DNA of 64,000 nucleotides from Prauserella flavalba (lineage in GTDB: Bacteria > Actinomycetota > Actinomycetes > Mycobacteriales > Pseudonocardiaceae), in the NCBI RefSeq assembly GCF_003202235.1, contig NZ_MASU01000002.1, forward strand, positions 1 through 64,000, read 5' to 3'. Of the stretch, positions 27,111-35,083 are shown one piece after another. Numbering within the stretch: position 1 is the first letter of the stretch; each line of letters starts with the position of its first letter. The translations under genes and the position numbers were made by a program. The notes under the pieces are model-generated. The model was not told the DNA's origin and did not search any database. It was given only the letters and a program-made list of their open reading frames with translations.

Positions 27111-28298
27111 GTGACCACGGGAAACGGCGCGGCGTACGACCTCGCGACGAAGGATCTCGACCCGCCGCTGGCCATTGTCGACCTCGAGGCGTTCGACGCC
27201 AACGCGGCCGACCTGGTGCGCCGTGCCTCCGGCCTTTCGGTGCGGGTGGCGAGCAAGTCCATCCGCTGCCGGTATCTGCTGGAACGGGCGCTCGCGCTGC
27301 CGGGTTTCGCGGGTGTGCTCAGCTATTCGCTGGCTGAGGCGCTCTGGCTCTTCCGGCAGGGCAGCAGCACCGACCTCGTGGTGGCCTACCCGACCGTCGA
27401 CCACGGCGCCCTGCGGGAACTGGCCGCCGACGACGCCGCCCGCGCCGCGATCACGATCATGGTCGACTCGGCCGAGCACCTCGACCTCGTCGAGGCCGCG
27501 CTCGGCAGGCATCACCCCGAGATCAGGGTGGCCCTCGAACTCGACGCGTCGTGGCGTCCGCTGCCCGGTGTGCATGTCGGCACGCGCCGCTCGCCGGTGT
27601 TCACCGCACGCCAGGCGGGCGAGCTCGCCCGCAGGATCGTGGACCGTTCCGGCTTCTCCCTCGTCGGCATGATGGCCTACGAGGGACAGATCGCCGGTGT
27701 TCCCGACGGCGCGCCCGGCCTGCGCGGCGGGCTGGTCCGCTGGATGCGGCGCCGCTCCGCCGCCGAGCTCGCCGGGCGTCGCGCGAAGGCGGTCGAGGCC
27801 GTGCGCGAGGTGGCCGACCTGGAGTTCGTCAACGGCGGCGGCACCGGCAGCCTCGAGACGACGAGCGCCGAGCGGTCGGTCACCGAGGTCGCGGCGGGCT
27901 CCGGACTGCTCGGTCCCGCGCTGTTCTCCCAGTACACGCGGTTCACGCCCCGGCCGGCCGCCCTGTTCGCGCTGCCCGTCGTGCGCAAGCCTGCGCGCCG
28001 CATCGCGACCGTGTTCGCCGGCGGCTACGTCGCGTCGGGGCAGGCCGGGGTGTCGCGGTTGCCCTCGCCATACCTGCCTGCCGGGTTGCGGCTGCTCGGC
28101 GTCGAGGGTGCGGGCGAGGTGCAGACGCCGGTCACCGGCCCCGCCGCGCGCGATCTGTGCCTCGGCGACCGGGTGTGGTTCCGGCATGCCAAGTCGGGCG
28201 AGCTGGCGGAGCACTTCACGGAGTATCACCTCGTGCAGGGTGACCGCGTGGAGCGCACGGCGCCGACCTACCGGGGCGAGGGCCGCGCGTTCGGCTGA
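27111..28298 (+). CDS. PLP enzyme, D-threonine aldolase/D-serine dehydratase-like
   Basis: 395 aa. Alanine-racemase-type N-terminal barrel with the PLP lysine Lys49 in RVASKSIRCR, and the later motifs VALELDASWRPLPGVHVG, MMAYEGQIAG and FVNGGGTGSLE (phosphate binding). The C-terminal domain resembles D-serine dehydratase-like enzymes (FRHAKSGELAEHFTEYHLVQGDRV with candidate metal-binding His). Likely acts on a D- or beta-hydroxy amino acid. GTG start; no clear ribosome binding site. Divergent from the lactone oxidase and convergent with a TetR gene. Confidence 0.84.
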   Translation: MTTGNGAAYDLATKDLDPPLAIVDLEAFDANAADLVRRASGLSVRVASKSIRCRYLLERALALPGFAGVLSYSLAEALWLFRQGSSTDLVVAYPTVDHGALRELAADDAARAAITIMVDSAEHLDLVEAALGRHHPEIRVALELDASWRPLPGVHVGTRRSPVFTARQAGELARRIVDRSGFSLVGMMAYEGQIAGVPDGAPGLRGGLVRWMRRRSAAELAGRRAKAVEAVREVADLEFVNGGGTGSLETTSAERSVTEVAAGSGLLGPALFSQYTRFTPRPAALFALPVVRKPARRIATVFAGGYVASGQAGVSRLPSPYLPAGLRLLGVEGAGEVQTPVTGPAARDLCLGDRVWFRHAKSGELAEHFTEYHLVQGDRVERTAPTYRGEGRAFG

Positions 28299-28331
28299 GT
28301 TGTCCACAGCGTGTGCAAGGCTGTGGACAAC
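28299..28331. terminator. Bidirectional hairpin containing two inverted TTGTCCACA boxes
   Basis: Perfect 12-bp arms GTTGTCCACAGC (28299-28310) and GCTGTGGACAAC (28320-28331) with a 9-nt loop lie between two convergent genes, so a shared terminator is the simplest reading. Each arm contains TTGTCCACA, which is the actinobacterial DnaA-box consensus. Confidence 0.6.
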
Positions 28332-28339
28332 CCGGTTCC

Positions 28340-28978
28340 TCATTCGCCGAACCGGCTCGCCAGATAGCCCTTGATCAGCGCCTTCGTCTCGGTGAGCACT
28401 TCGGGATCGCCCTGGGGATCGTTGCGGAAGGCGAAGTTCAGCAACCCGTCCGCCGCCTCCACCGCGATCGAGATCGGCAGCGTCAGCCGTTCCGGCTCCA
28501 GGTCGACGTGCCTGGCGACGAGCGCCGCGAGCGAATCGGTGATCACGCGGTTGTTGGTGCGCTGCTCGTCCAGCAGGCGGACGTCCACGACGTCGCCGAA
28601 ATGCACGCGGGAGAAGCCCGGCACCTCGCGGTGCATCTGCAGGTAGATGTCGAGCAGTGAGTCGACGACGTCCCACCAGTGCTCGTGCTCGCCACCACCC
28701 AGCCGCTCGCTGACCGCGGCGACGAACCGGTCGAGGTTGCGCTGGGTCAATGCCTGCACGACCGCACGTTTGTCGGGGAAGAACTGGTACAGCGAGCCCA
28801 CGGCAACCCCGGCCCGCTTCGCGATGAGGGTGGTGGTCAGCGCCTCGTAGCCGACCTCCTGGAGCAGCTCGGCGCTCGCGTCCAGCATGCGTTCGACGCG
28901 TTTGGCGCTGCGCTGCTGGACGGGCTGCCGACGCAGGGGCGTCGTCTCGTTCGGCGTCACGGCCTGGTTCTCGGACAC
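28340..28978 (-). CDS. TetR/AcrR-family transcriptional regulator
   Basis: 212 aa. HTH at about 28-72: RVERMLDASAELLQEVGYEALTT, IAKRAGVAVGSLYQFFPDKRAV. The C-terminal ligand domain fits the AcrR group with DUF5943-like sequence (YLQMHREVPGFSRVHFGDVVD). GTG at 28978 has GAGGAG with a 6-nt spacer; the longer open frame upstream lacks support. An inverted repeat upstream (28996-29029) is a plausible self-operator. Target genes are unclear, as the neighbours are not obvious efflux or degradation genes. Confidence 0.9.
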   Translation of the reverse strand: MSENQAVTPNETTPLRRQPVQQRSAKRVERMLDASAELLQEVGYEALTTTLIAKRAGVAVGSLYQFFPDKRAVVQALTQRNLDRFVAAVSERLGGGEHEHWWDVVDSLLDIYLQMHREVPGFSRVHFGDVVDVRLLDEQRTNNRVITDSLAALVARHVDLEPERLTLPISIAVEAADGLLNFAFRNDPQGDPEVLTETKALIKGYLASRFGE

Positions 28979-28995
28979 GTCGTGCTCCTCGCTGT

Positions 28996-29029
28996 GCAGG
29001 TCAGCGACTTTATCGTGCTGGTGACCTGC
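28996..29029 (-). promoter_or_regulatory. Candidate TetR operator over its own promoter
   Basis: GCAGGTCA (28996-29003) and TGACCTGC (29022-29029) form a perfect 8-bp inverted repeat separated by 18 nt. On the minus strand a TAAAGT hexamer (fits TANNNT) lies between the arms. It is 18 nt upstream of the TetR GTG. No good -35 was seen. Confidence 0.4.
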
Positions 29030-29079
29030 TTCTCGGTCGAGTGAACACTTCGCGCGGGCAAGAACCGGGCGAATGGGAA

Positions 29080-29132
29080 CCGCGGGCCGGTGCCGGTCGG
29101 GGGAGGGGGAGTGCAACGGCACCGGCCCGCGG
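29080..29132. repeat. Strong isolated hairpin, 16-bp arms
   Basis: CCGCGGGCCGGTGCCG (29080-29095) pairs perfectly with 29117-29132 around a 21-nt G-rich loop. It lies in the 383-nt gap between the TetR gene and the next minus-strand gene. It may be a back-up terminator or an element of the TetR leader. Confidence 0.55.
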
Positions 29133-29333
29133 AGTATCGGGGCCGCACTGTGGGCGGGGTTTCACAGCGTGCGATATGCAGTTGTGCGGCGATCACTCGG
29201 CGCTCAACCTAACCGGCGGATTACCACTTTCGCCAGAGGCTGACGCACATTATTTTGGATTAATCGCCGACCGGTTGCGACCGGCGACCGGCTCATCTCG
29301 CTCGGGGGTACGGACGAGCCGGCCGCCGACCTT

Positions 29334-29350
29334 GGCGAGAACATCTCGCC
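29334..29350 (-). terminator. Short hairpin after the CxxC protein gene
   Basis: GGCGAGA and TCTCGCC (7-bp arms, ACA loop) begin 12 nt downstream of the TAA at 29362-29364. Confidence 0.45.
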
Positions 29351-29361
29351 GCCTGTGTCCG

Positions 29362-29814
29362 TTACCGGGCGGGGCTCCCGGTAACGGCGTGCCGGCCTGC
29401 CGGCACGGGGACCAGGGCGTGCTTGCCCTTCTGTTGCGGGACCGGCTGTGGTTCAGCCGGCGTGGGGACCGCGTGAGACTGTTGCGCGGCGGCCGGGGCC
29501 GCCCGGCGGCGTCCCCTCCGTCGCGTGTCCTGCTGGGGCGCCAGCCCACCGGCGACCAGGTGCTCGTGGGCCACCTGCCAGACCGTGCAGGGCGCCTTGC
29601 ACTTGTGCCACCGCGTCGAGCACGTGGGGCAGTCGCCCCGCTCGTCCGGCTCGTGCGAGCGCAGCATGGCGCGCCAGCCCTCGGTCAGCCGGGGCAGTTC
29701 GGACCGCGCCACGGAGACCAGCGAGGGAGCGTCTGCGCGGCTCGCCAGATCGGAGAGCATGTCGAGGCGTTCCCACACCGCGTTGCGGAGCACCTGTCCG
29801 AGGATCTGATCCAC
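29362..29814 (-). CDS. Hypothetical protein with CPTC...CKAPC cluster
   Basis: 150 aa, unrecognised. N-terminal helical region (about 1-55), then DERGDCPTCSTRWHKCKAPCTVWQVAHEH (about 57-85) with four Cys and two His, a likely zinc site. The C-terminal 60 residues are Arg/Ala/Pro/Gln-rich and probably disordered. GTG start 13 nt after the stop of the upstream gene. Together with that gene it is divergent from the XRE-TPR regulator. Confidence 0.65.
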   Translation of the reverse strand: MDQILGQVLRNAVWERLDMLSDLASRADAPSLVSVARSELPRLTEGWRAMLRSHEPDERGDCPTCSTRWHKCKAPCTVWQVAHEHLVAGGLAPQQDTRRRGRRRAAPAAAQQSHAVPTPAEPQPVPQQKGKHALVPVPAGRHAVTGSPAR

Positions 29815-29827
29815 CTGGAACTCACCG

Positions 29828-30163
29828 TCACCTTTCCGCCAGCTTGGCGGCTTCGTTGAGCGCGGCCCGCAGCTGGCCGAGCTGGCCTGCCGTGAGCCGC
29901 GCCGTCTCGCCGGGAGGCCCGACGAGCACCACTTCGTCGTCGTCTACGAACACCGTCAGGCAACGCTCACGACTGATCAGGTCGCCGCACTGCACACGCC
30001 ACACGAGCTGTCCGCCCTCGTACCTGCGGACAGCGGCGGCGCGGGGGTCTGCCGTCGACGCTGACGACAGCGGCTGACGCGCCTTCTCGCCGACCAGAGA
30101 CCGGTGCACGGGCGTCGTGCCGGTCGCAGCACGTCCTGCTGTGATCGAGTGCACGAACTCCAC
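29828..30163 (-). CDS. Hypothetical protein, possible regulator partner
   Basis: 111 aa, unrecognised. The middle part is beta-rich (GGQLVWRVQCGDLISRERCLTVFVDDDEVVLVGPPGETARL) and the C-terminus is a helix (AGQLGQLRAALNEAAKL). Two Cys in strands. The GTG at 30163 is preceded by GGAGAGG; a GTG four codons upstream at 30175 is possible. First gene of a two-gene unit, transcribed away from the XRE-TPR gene with a 294-nt shared promoter region. Confidence 0.65.
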   Translation of the reverse strand: MEFVHSITAGRAATGTTPVHRSLVGEKARQPLSSASTADPRAAAVRRYEGGQLVWRVQCGDLISRERCLTVFVDDDEVVLVGPPGETARLTAGQLGQLRAALNEAAKLAER

Positions 30164-30219
30164 GTTCCTCTCCACTCTCCCGGCGTCAGGCGCTTGAGCC
30201 TGTTCCTTGCTGTGGTAGC

Positions 30220-30258
30220 TCTCCGTGACTGCGCTGGGTATTCACCCGGCCACGGAGA
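30220..30258. promoter_or_regulatory. Possible operator in the divergent region
   Basis: TCTCCGTG (30220-30227) and CACGGAGA (30251-30258) are perfect 8-bp inverted repeats with a 23-nt spacer in the gap between the small-protein pair and the XRE-TPR regulator gene. Position suits a regulator site; no other evidence. Confidence 0.3.
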
Positions 30259-30457
30259 TCTGCGAACTACATTGCGACGAAAAGAACGCCGAAAGAAGGC
30301 TTGGTGGGCGTCATAGCGGCGACCGGCCCGAGTTCCACGTTAAGCGGTCGGGGAACTTCGGCTGGGCCGATCAGCGCGCACAAACAGCGTTTCGCAGGGT
30401 TCAATAGGGGTGCTTACGCTGCTTACCGACGCCCGACAGGACTGTGGAGGGCCGCAC

Positions 30458-31825
30458 GTGGACACAGGTGACGCCAAGCAGGGCCGGATCAACCCGAAGC
30501 TCTGGGAAGCCCCGGAGATGAGGGATGCCCTCGCGAGCAGAAACATCAGCGAGGTCTACCGCCAGCTGCGTAAACACGGTGTCTCGCAGCGTCAGATCGC
30601 CGCCATGACCGGCCAGTCGCAGTCCGAGGTCTCGGAGATCCTCAAGGGACGCCAGGTCATGGCCTACGACGTTCTCTCCCGGATCTCCACAGGCCTGGGC
30701 ATCCCACGTGGATACATGGGCCTCGCCTACGACGAGGCCACGGAGATTCAGGTCGTCGGCGCGGCCGACGAGCAGCAGGCTGAGGAGGACGAGTCCGTGA
30801 AACGGCGGAAGTTCCTCGCGCACGCCGCACAGGTGACGATGGGGGCAGCGGTCTTCGGACCTGCGTCCGACGCCTGGGCGGCGAGTCCCGCAAGGACACC
30901 CGCACCTGGGCGGATCGGCATGACCGACGTCCGGCAGGTGGAAGCGGCAACAAGGGCGCTCCGCGCGCTCGACTACCAGTACGGCGGCGGGTTCTGCCGG
31001 GACGCCGTCGTCGCCCAGCTGTCCTGGGGACAGCAGATGCTCCAGGCCAGCGGTACCGAACTGGTCAAGTCCCGGCTCTACGTCGCGCTGGCCGACCTGC
31101 ACAGCCTCGCGGGTTGGACCTCGTTCGACATCGGACTCATCGACTCCGCGCGCGGGCACTTCGCCAATGCGCTGGACCTGGCGAAACAGGGCGAGAACCA
31201 CCCGCTCGTCGCCAACATCCTGTACCGCATGGGCCGCGTCTACCTGCACCAGGAGGCGCCGAACGACGCGCTCAAGCTGTTCCAGCTCGGGCAGATCGCC
31301 GCGCAGGAGTCCGGTTCGGAGCTCGCCGTGGCCGTGCTCTGCGCCAACGAGGCGTGGGCCTACGCGATGATGGGCAACGCGGAACAGGCCATCAAGCTGC
31401 TGGGCCGGACGCGGGACGAGTTCGCGCGCGCCGACCTCGCCAACGCCGAGTCGTGGGTGCGGTTCTTCAACGAGACCGACGTCTACGCGATGATCGGCAC
31501 CGTCCACACGGCACTCGCGCACCAGGCGGACTCCGCGCACACGAAGTACGCGATCCCCGCGCTGAGCAGGGCCATCGGCGACTACGGCGATGACATGGCC
31601 CGCAGCAGGACGTTCAACCTGAGCATGCTGGCCACCAACCACATGATCGACGGCGACATCGATCAGGGCGCGAAGGTCGGCGGCAAGGCGCTCGACGCCG
31701 CCGAGGGCCTCAAGTCGGCCAGGATCGAGCAGCGCATGCGCCCGCTGAAGGAGGAAGCGGCGCGGCGCAGCAACAACTCCGACGCTCGCGAACTCGTGGA
31801 ACGGATGACCACGTTCTTCGCGTAG
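30458..31825 (+). CDS. XRE-family regulator with Tat-like segment and TPR domain
   Basis: 455 aa. The HTH at about 30-90 (HGVSQRQIAAMTGQSQSEVSEIL, then GRQVMAYDVLSRISTGLGIP) binds DNA. At 113-142 there is SVKRRKFLAHAAQVTMGAAV followed by FGPASDAWAAS, which looks like a twin-arginine signal (RRKFL, hydrophobic stretch, AxA-like site) placed in the middle of the protein. Residues 160-450 form TPR-like helical repeats (RLYVALADLHSLAGW, NILYRMGRVYLHQE, LCANEAWAYAMMGN). GTG at 30458 has TGGAGG 8 nt upstream; the frame is open 16 codons further. The kinase-like gene follows at 19 nt. Confidence 0.85.
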   Translation: MDTGDAKQGRINPKLWEAPEMRDALASRNISEVYRQLRKHGVSQRQIAAMTGQSQSEVSEILKGRQVMAYDVLSRISTGLGIPRGYMGLAYDEATEIQVVGAADEQQAEEDESVKRRKFLAHAAQVTMGAAVFGPASDAWAASPARTPAPGRIGMTDVRQVEAATRALRALDYQYGGGFCRDAVVAQLSWGQQMLQASGTELVKSRLYVALADLHSLAGWTSFDIGLIDSARGHFANALDLAKQGENHPLVANILYRMGRVYLHQEAPNDALKLFQLGQIAAQESGSELAVAVLCANEAWAYAMMGNAEQAIKLLGRTRDEFARADLANAESWVRFFNETDVYAMIGTVHTALAHQADSAHTKYAIPALSRAIGDYGDDMARSRTFNLSMLATNHMIDGDIDQGAKVGGKALDAAEGLKSARIEQRMRPLKEEAARRSNNSDARELVERMTTFFA

Positions 31826-31844
31826 GCAGGCGCGCCGAGGATCC

Positions 31845-32732
31845 TTGAACGGGCGGTTCACCAGGGAGAAGCTGGACCAGGTTCTGCGGCAGACGTGTGT
31901 CCGCCTCGGCCTCGACCACCGCGGCGCGAAGCTGCTGCGGTTCACCAACAACGCGGTGTATTCCCTGGTGAACGACCCTGTCGTGGTGCGGATCGTGGGG
32001 TCGCGTGCGCTGCGGCACCGGGCGCGCAAGGTGGTGGCCGTCGCCGAGCACTTCGCCCGGCACGGCGTGCCCGCGATCCGGCTCGTGGCGGGTGTTGAGC
32101 AGCCGCTGCACGTCGACGAGCACGTGGTGACCGTCTGGGAGAAGGTGCCCGGCACCGGAGGCCGCGCCACGTCCGCCCAGCTCGCCGTGCTGCTCCGCCA
32201 GGTGCACGCACTGCCTCCGCCGGACGGCGTCGGGCACTGGCAGCCGCTCGCCGACGTGCGCGCGAGGGTGTCCGACGCCGAGGAGCTCGCCCCCGGCGAC
32301 CGGCGGTTCCTGCTCGAACGCTGCCGCGAGGTGGAGGCCGAGCTGGCCGAGCTCGAGTTCGCGCTGCCAACGGCGCTCGTGCACGGCGACGCCCATCCCG
32401 GCAACGTCATCGTGGGCGACGACGGCCCCGTCCTGTGCGACTTCGACTCCGCGTGCGCGGGCCCACCCGAATGGGACCTGATCCCGCTGGCGGTGGGTAG
32501 GCAGCGGTTCGGGGACCCCTCGGCCTGGTATCGGGCGCTGGTGCGGACCTACGGTTTCGACGTCACGTCCTGGGAGGGGTTCGGCGTGCTGCGGGCGGCC
32601 AGGGAACTCAAGCTGACCACGAGCGTGTTGCCGATCATGCGCAGTCATCCGGCCGTGCGACACGAGCTACATCGCAGGCTGGACGACCTCAGGGCGGGGC
32701 GACAGCACACCCGGTGGGTGCGGTACCGCTGA
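31845..32732 (+). CDS. Aminoglycoside-phosphotransferase-like kinase
   Basis: 295 aa, APH/choline-kinase fold. The catalytic motif HGDAHPGNVIVGDDG is at about 184-198, followed by CDFDSACAGPPEWDL, where Asp binds metal; VWEKVPG in the N-lobe contacts nucleotide. The usual N-lobe lysine region is RIVGSRALRHRARKV. TTG start with GAGG 5 nt upstream. It is probably co-transcribed with the XRE-TPR regulator. Similarity to the APH fold does not show antibiotic resistance; small-molecule kinases of this family have many substrates. Confidence 0.83.
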   Translation: MNGRFTREKLDQVLRQTCVRLGLDHRGAKLLRFTNNAVYSLVNDPVVVRIVGSRALRHRARKVVAVAEHFARHGVPAIRLVAGVEQPLHVDEHVVTVWEKVPGTGGRATSAQLAVLLRQVHALPPPDGVGHWQPLADVRARVSDAEELAPGDRRFLLERCREVEAELAELEFALPTALVHGDAHPGNVIVGDDGPVLCDFDSACAGPPEWDLIPLAVGRQRFGDPSAWYRALVRTYGFDVTSWEGFGVLRAARELKLTTSVLPIMRSHPAVRHELHRRLDDLRAGRQHTRWVRYR

Positions 32733-32839
32733 ACGGGGCCGGTTTTTGCTTTCATTCAACGACAAGATCTGACCGTTCGTCGTTTGCGATTTTCCCGGTC
32801 GCTCGGGGTGACAATTTCACCCCGGCTGATCACTTCGGA

Positions 32840-32860
32840 CGGTTGACGGGACGTCAACCG
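32840..32860. terminator. Hairpin between convergent genes
   Basis: CGGTTGACG and CGTCAACCG (9-bp perfect arms, loop GGA) lie between the kinase-like gene and the NB-ARC gene, 26 nt beyond the stop of the latter. A shared terminator is likely. Confidence 0.5.
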
Positions 32861-32886
32861 GTGCAATTTGCAGCCACACAGCGTCA

Positions 32887-34923
32887 CTAGCTGCGGTTTT
32901 CCACCTGCCTCAGCCGCTCCCGCACCTCGCCGGCCTCGGGCCTGCCGAGCTCGGTGAAGATCGGCAGCACCGCCTCGTAGCGCCGCCTCGCCTCGTCGGC
33001 GCGGCCCGCCGACTCGGCCACCTCCGCGAGCACCTGCATGGCCCTGGCCTCCTCGAACGCCGACCCGCGCTGCCGCATCACCTCGCGTGCCTCGGTGACG
33101 TGCTCGGTCGCCTCCGCCGTGCGGCCGTCGAGCGCGAGCGCGCGGGCGAGGTCGATCCGGGCCCTGGCCACGTTGTAGCCGTCTGCCTGCTCGGCGAGCA
33201 GCGCCCTGGCCTCGTCGAGCTGCTCGATCGCCTCGCGAGTCCGGCCCAGCCTTGTCAACGTCACGCCGAGGTTGACCTGGGCGAGCGCGACGTCGTGCGG
33301 CCGCTCCAGCTCGCGGGAACGGCGCAGGTCGTCGGTGAACTCCCGCAGCGCGTCCTCCAACCTGCCCTGCGCCAGCGCAACCAGGCCGAGTCCCTCGACG
33401 GACCTGATCCCCGGCACCTGGTCGCCGTCGGCTCGCAAGGCTCGCAGCGCGCCGCTGTAGTGCTCGACGGCCTCGTCGAACCGCCCCGCGCCCCGGCACG
33501 CGGCACCGCAGCGGTTGCGCATGATGACCTCGGCGTCGGCGTTGCCCCACTGCTGGGCACACCGCACGCCGAGCTGGCTCACGGTCAGGAAGTCGCGGTA
33601 GTGCTTGCGGAGCAGGAACAGCGGCCACATGGCGTCGCCGAGGTGCCAGGCCAGCTCAGGGTGGTCGAGCTGGGCCGCCGCCTGCATCGCGGCGAAGACG
33701 TTGGTGCGCTCACGCTCAAGCCAGTCGAGCGCCTCATCCGCACCGGGCAGCGACGCGGCGTCGGGTCGCCTGCTCGCGTACTCGTAGGGCAGCGGCTCCT
33801 GGTCGAGGGTCACGAGGTGAGCGGTCGCGCGCGCCGAGCGGAGGTACCACTCGAGGATCCGCAGCTGGGCGTCCCTGCGTTCGTCGCCGCTCTCGTGCTC
33901 CTCGGCCTTCTCGACGGCGTGCAGGCGATACAGGTCGTGGAACGTGTAGCGACCGTCCTCGGGCTCGGTGAGCATGTTGACCTCGACGAGCTCGTCGAGC
34001 AACCGCCGGGTCGCCGACACGGAGCCGTTCACGGCCGCCGCGGCCACGCCCTCGCTGAACTCGGCACCCGGATGCAGCCCCAGCAGCCGGTAGGCCCTCG
34101 CGGCCTCGGGCGGCAGCGCCTGGTAGGCGAGATCGAACGACGCCTGCACGGAGTCCCCCTCTTTGCCCGCCGAGAGCACCGAGAGCCGTCGCCTGCTCAC
34201 GCTCAGGTCGGACGCCGTGCGTGCCAGCGTCGCCTTCGGCTTGGCCACCAGCCGCCCAGCCACCGAACACAGCGCGATCGGCAGGCCCGCGGTGAGACGG
34301 ACGATCGTCGTGGCATGTGCACGTTCAGTATCCACGCGATCGACGCCGAGTGTGTCACGCAGAAGGGTCATGGAGTGCTCGGCGCTCAGCGGTTCCAGAG
34401 CGAGCAGGCCCGCGCCCTCGTCCACGGCGAGACCGCCCAGCGGCCTCCTGCTCGTGACCACCACGAGGCTGCCGGGCGCGGCCGGGATCAGCGGCCGTAC
34501 CTGTGCCTCCGAGCCCGCGTTGTCGAGCAGCACCAGCATCGGCAGCGACGCGGTGAGCGTGCGGTACAGCCCGCCCTGCTCCTCGACGTCGACGGGCACG
34601 CGGCTGCCCGGAACGCCGAGCGCGCGCAGGAACTGCCCGAGCACTTCGCCGACCGCCACGGGACCGGTCGGGTCGAACGCGCCGAGGCTCGCCTGCAGGG
34701 CACCGCCGGGGAAGCGGTTCGCGATCTCCGTGAGCCAGTGCAGTGCGAGGGCCGTCTTGCCGACGCCGCCGGGTCCGCTGATCACCTGCACCACGGTGCC
34801 GCCGCCGGCCGTGGCGAGCGCGTCCCGCAGCCGCTGGAGCTCCTCGGCACGGTTGGTGAACCGGGCAGGCGGCCGCTTGAGCTGGCGCGGAACGACCGGG
34901 TCGGGGCCCTTCGGGGCTGCCAT
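32887..34923 (-). CDS. NB-ARC ATPase with TPR domain, AfsR-like without DNA-binding domain
   Basis: 678 aa STAND-type signalling ATPase. P-loop GPGGVGKTALA at about 50-60, Walker B LPMLVLLDNA around 133-142, and TAGLPIALCSVAGRL (GxP motif) around 230-245. A winged-helix-like region follows (TFHDLYRLHAVEKAEE, about 345-360). TPR repeats fill about 470-670 (LGLVALAQGRLEDALREF and similar). The OmpR/BTAD domain of AfsR/SARP regulators is missing. ATG at 34923 has GAGGAAG 7 nt upstream. Convergent with the XRE/kinase pair. Possible roles are signal integration or defence; neither can be shown here. Confidence 0.85.
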   Translation of the reverse strand: MAAPKGPDPVVPRQLKRPPARFTNRAEELQRLRDALATAGGGTVVQVISGPGGVGKTALALHWLTEIANRFPGGALQASLGAFDPTGPVAVGEVLGQFLRALGVPGSRVPVDVEEQGGLYRTLTASLPMLVLLDNAGSEAQVRPLIPAAPGSLVVVTSRRPLGGLAVDEGAGLLALEPLSAEHSMTLLRDTLGVDRVDTERAHATTIVRLTAGLPIALCSVAGRLVAKPKATLARTASDLSVSRRRLSVLSAGKEGDSVQASFDLAYQALPPEAARAYRLLGLHPGAEFSEGVAAAAVNGSVSATRRLLDELVEVNMLTEPEDGRYTFHDLYRLHAVEKAEEHESGDERRDAQLRILEWYLRSARATAHLVTLDQEPLPYEYASRRPDAASLPGADEALDWLERERTNVFAAMQAAAQLDHPELAWHLGDAMWPLFLLRKHYRDFLTVSQLGVRCAQQWGNADAEVIMRNRCGAACRGAGRFDEAVEHYSGALRALRADGDQVPGIRSVEGLGLVALAQGRLEDALREFTDDLRRSRELERPHDVALAQVNLGVTLTRLGRTREAIEQLDEARALLAEQADGYNVARARIDLARALALDGRTAEATEHVTEAREVMRQRGSAFEEARAMQVLAEVAESAGRADEARRRYEAVLPIFTELGRPEAGEVRERLRQVENRS

Positions 34924-35083
34924 GTCAGAGCTTCCTCGCTGCCGCGGCAAGGACCGGTCGATCGTCACGCGTACTCCTCTGCCAGCCACCCTTCCCGTCC
35001 GTGATCATCGCGCAGGGTGTGGGCGTGGATACCCGGAAGAACGCGAATTGCGCTGAACGGCGCAGGAGGTGAAGCTGTTCGGT

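Larger units (their letters stand above)
28979..29361. other. 383-nt intergenic region
   Basis: Between the gene ending at 29362 and the TetR start at 28978, both on the minus strand. Apart from the TetR operator candidate, the 16-bp hairpin and a terminator hairpin at 29334-29350 it contains an A+T-rich patch at about 29248-29275 that could hold a promoter. I see no supported gene; the long open frame on the plus strand here is an antisense effect of GC-rich codons. Confidence 0.5.

Noticed and set aside
28299-28331. Origin of replication
   Set aside because: Only two DnaA-box words in one hairpin, no AT-rich unwinding region and no dnaA/dnaN beside it.
29041-29859. 272-residue plus-strand protein
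   Set aside because: It crosses a terminator hairpin and lies antisense to the CxxC protein gene; composition is that of a shadow frame.
31845-32732. Aminoglycoside resistance gene
   Set aside because: Only the kinase fold is shared; N-lobe and context do not point to antibiotic substrates.
32887-34923. Anti-phage STAND (Avs-like) defence gene
   Set aside because: No effector domain (nuclease, protease, TIR) is visible and TPR plus NB-ARC alone is common in actinomycete regulators.
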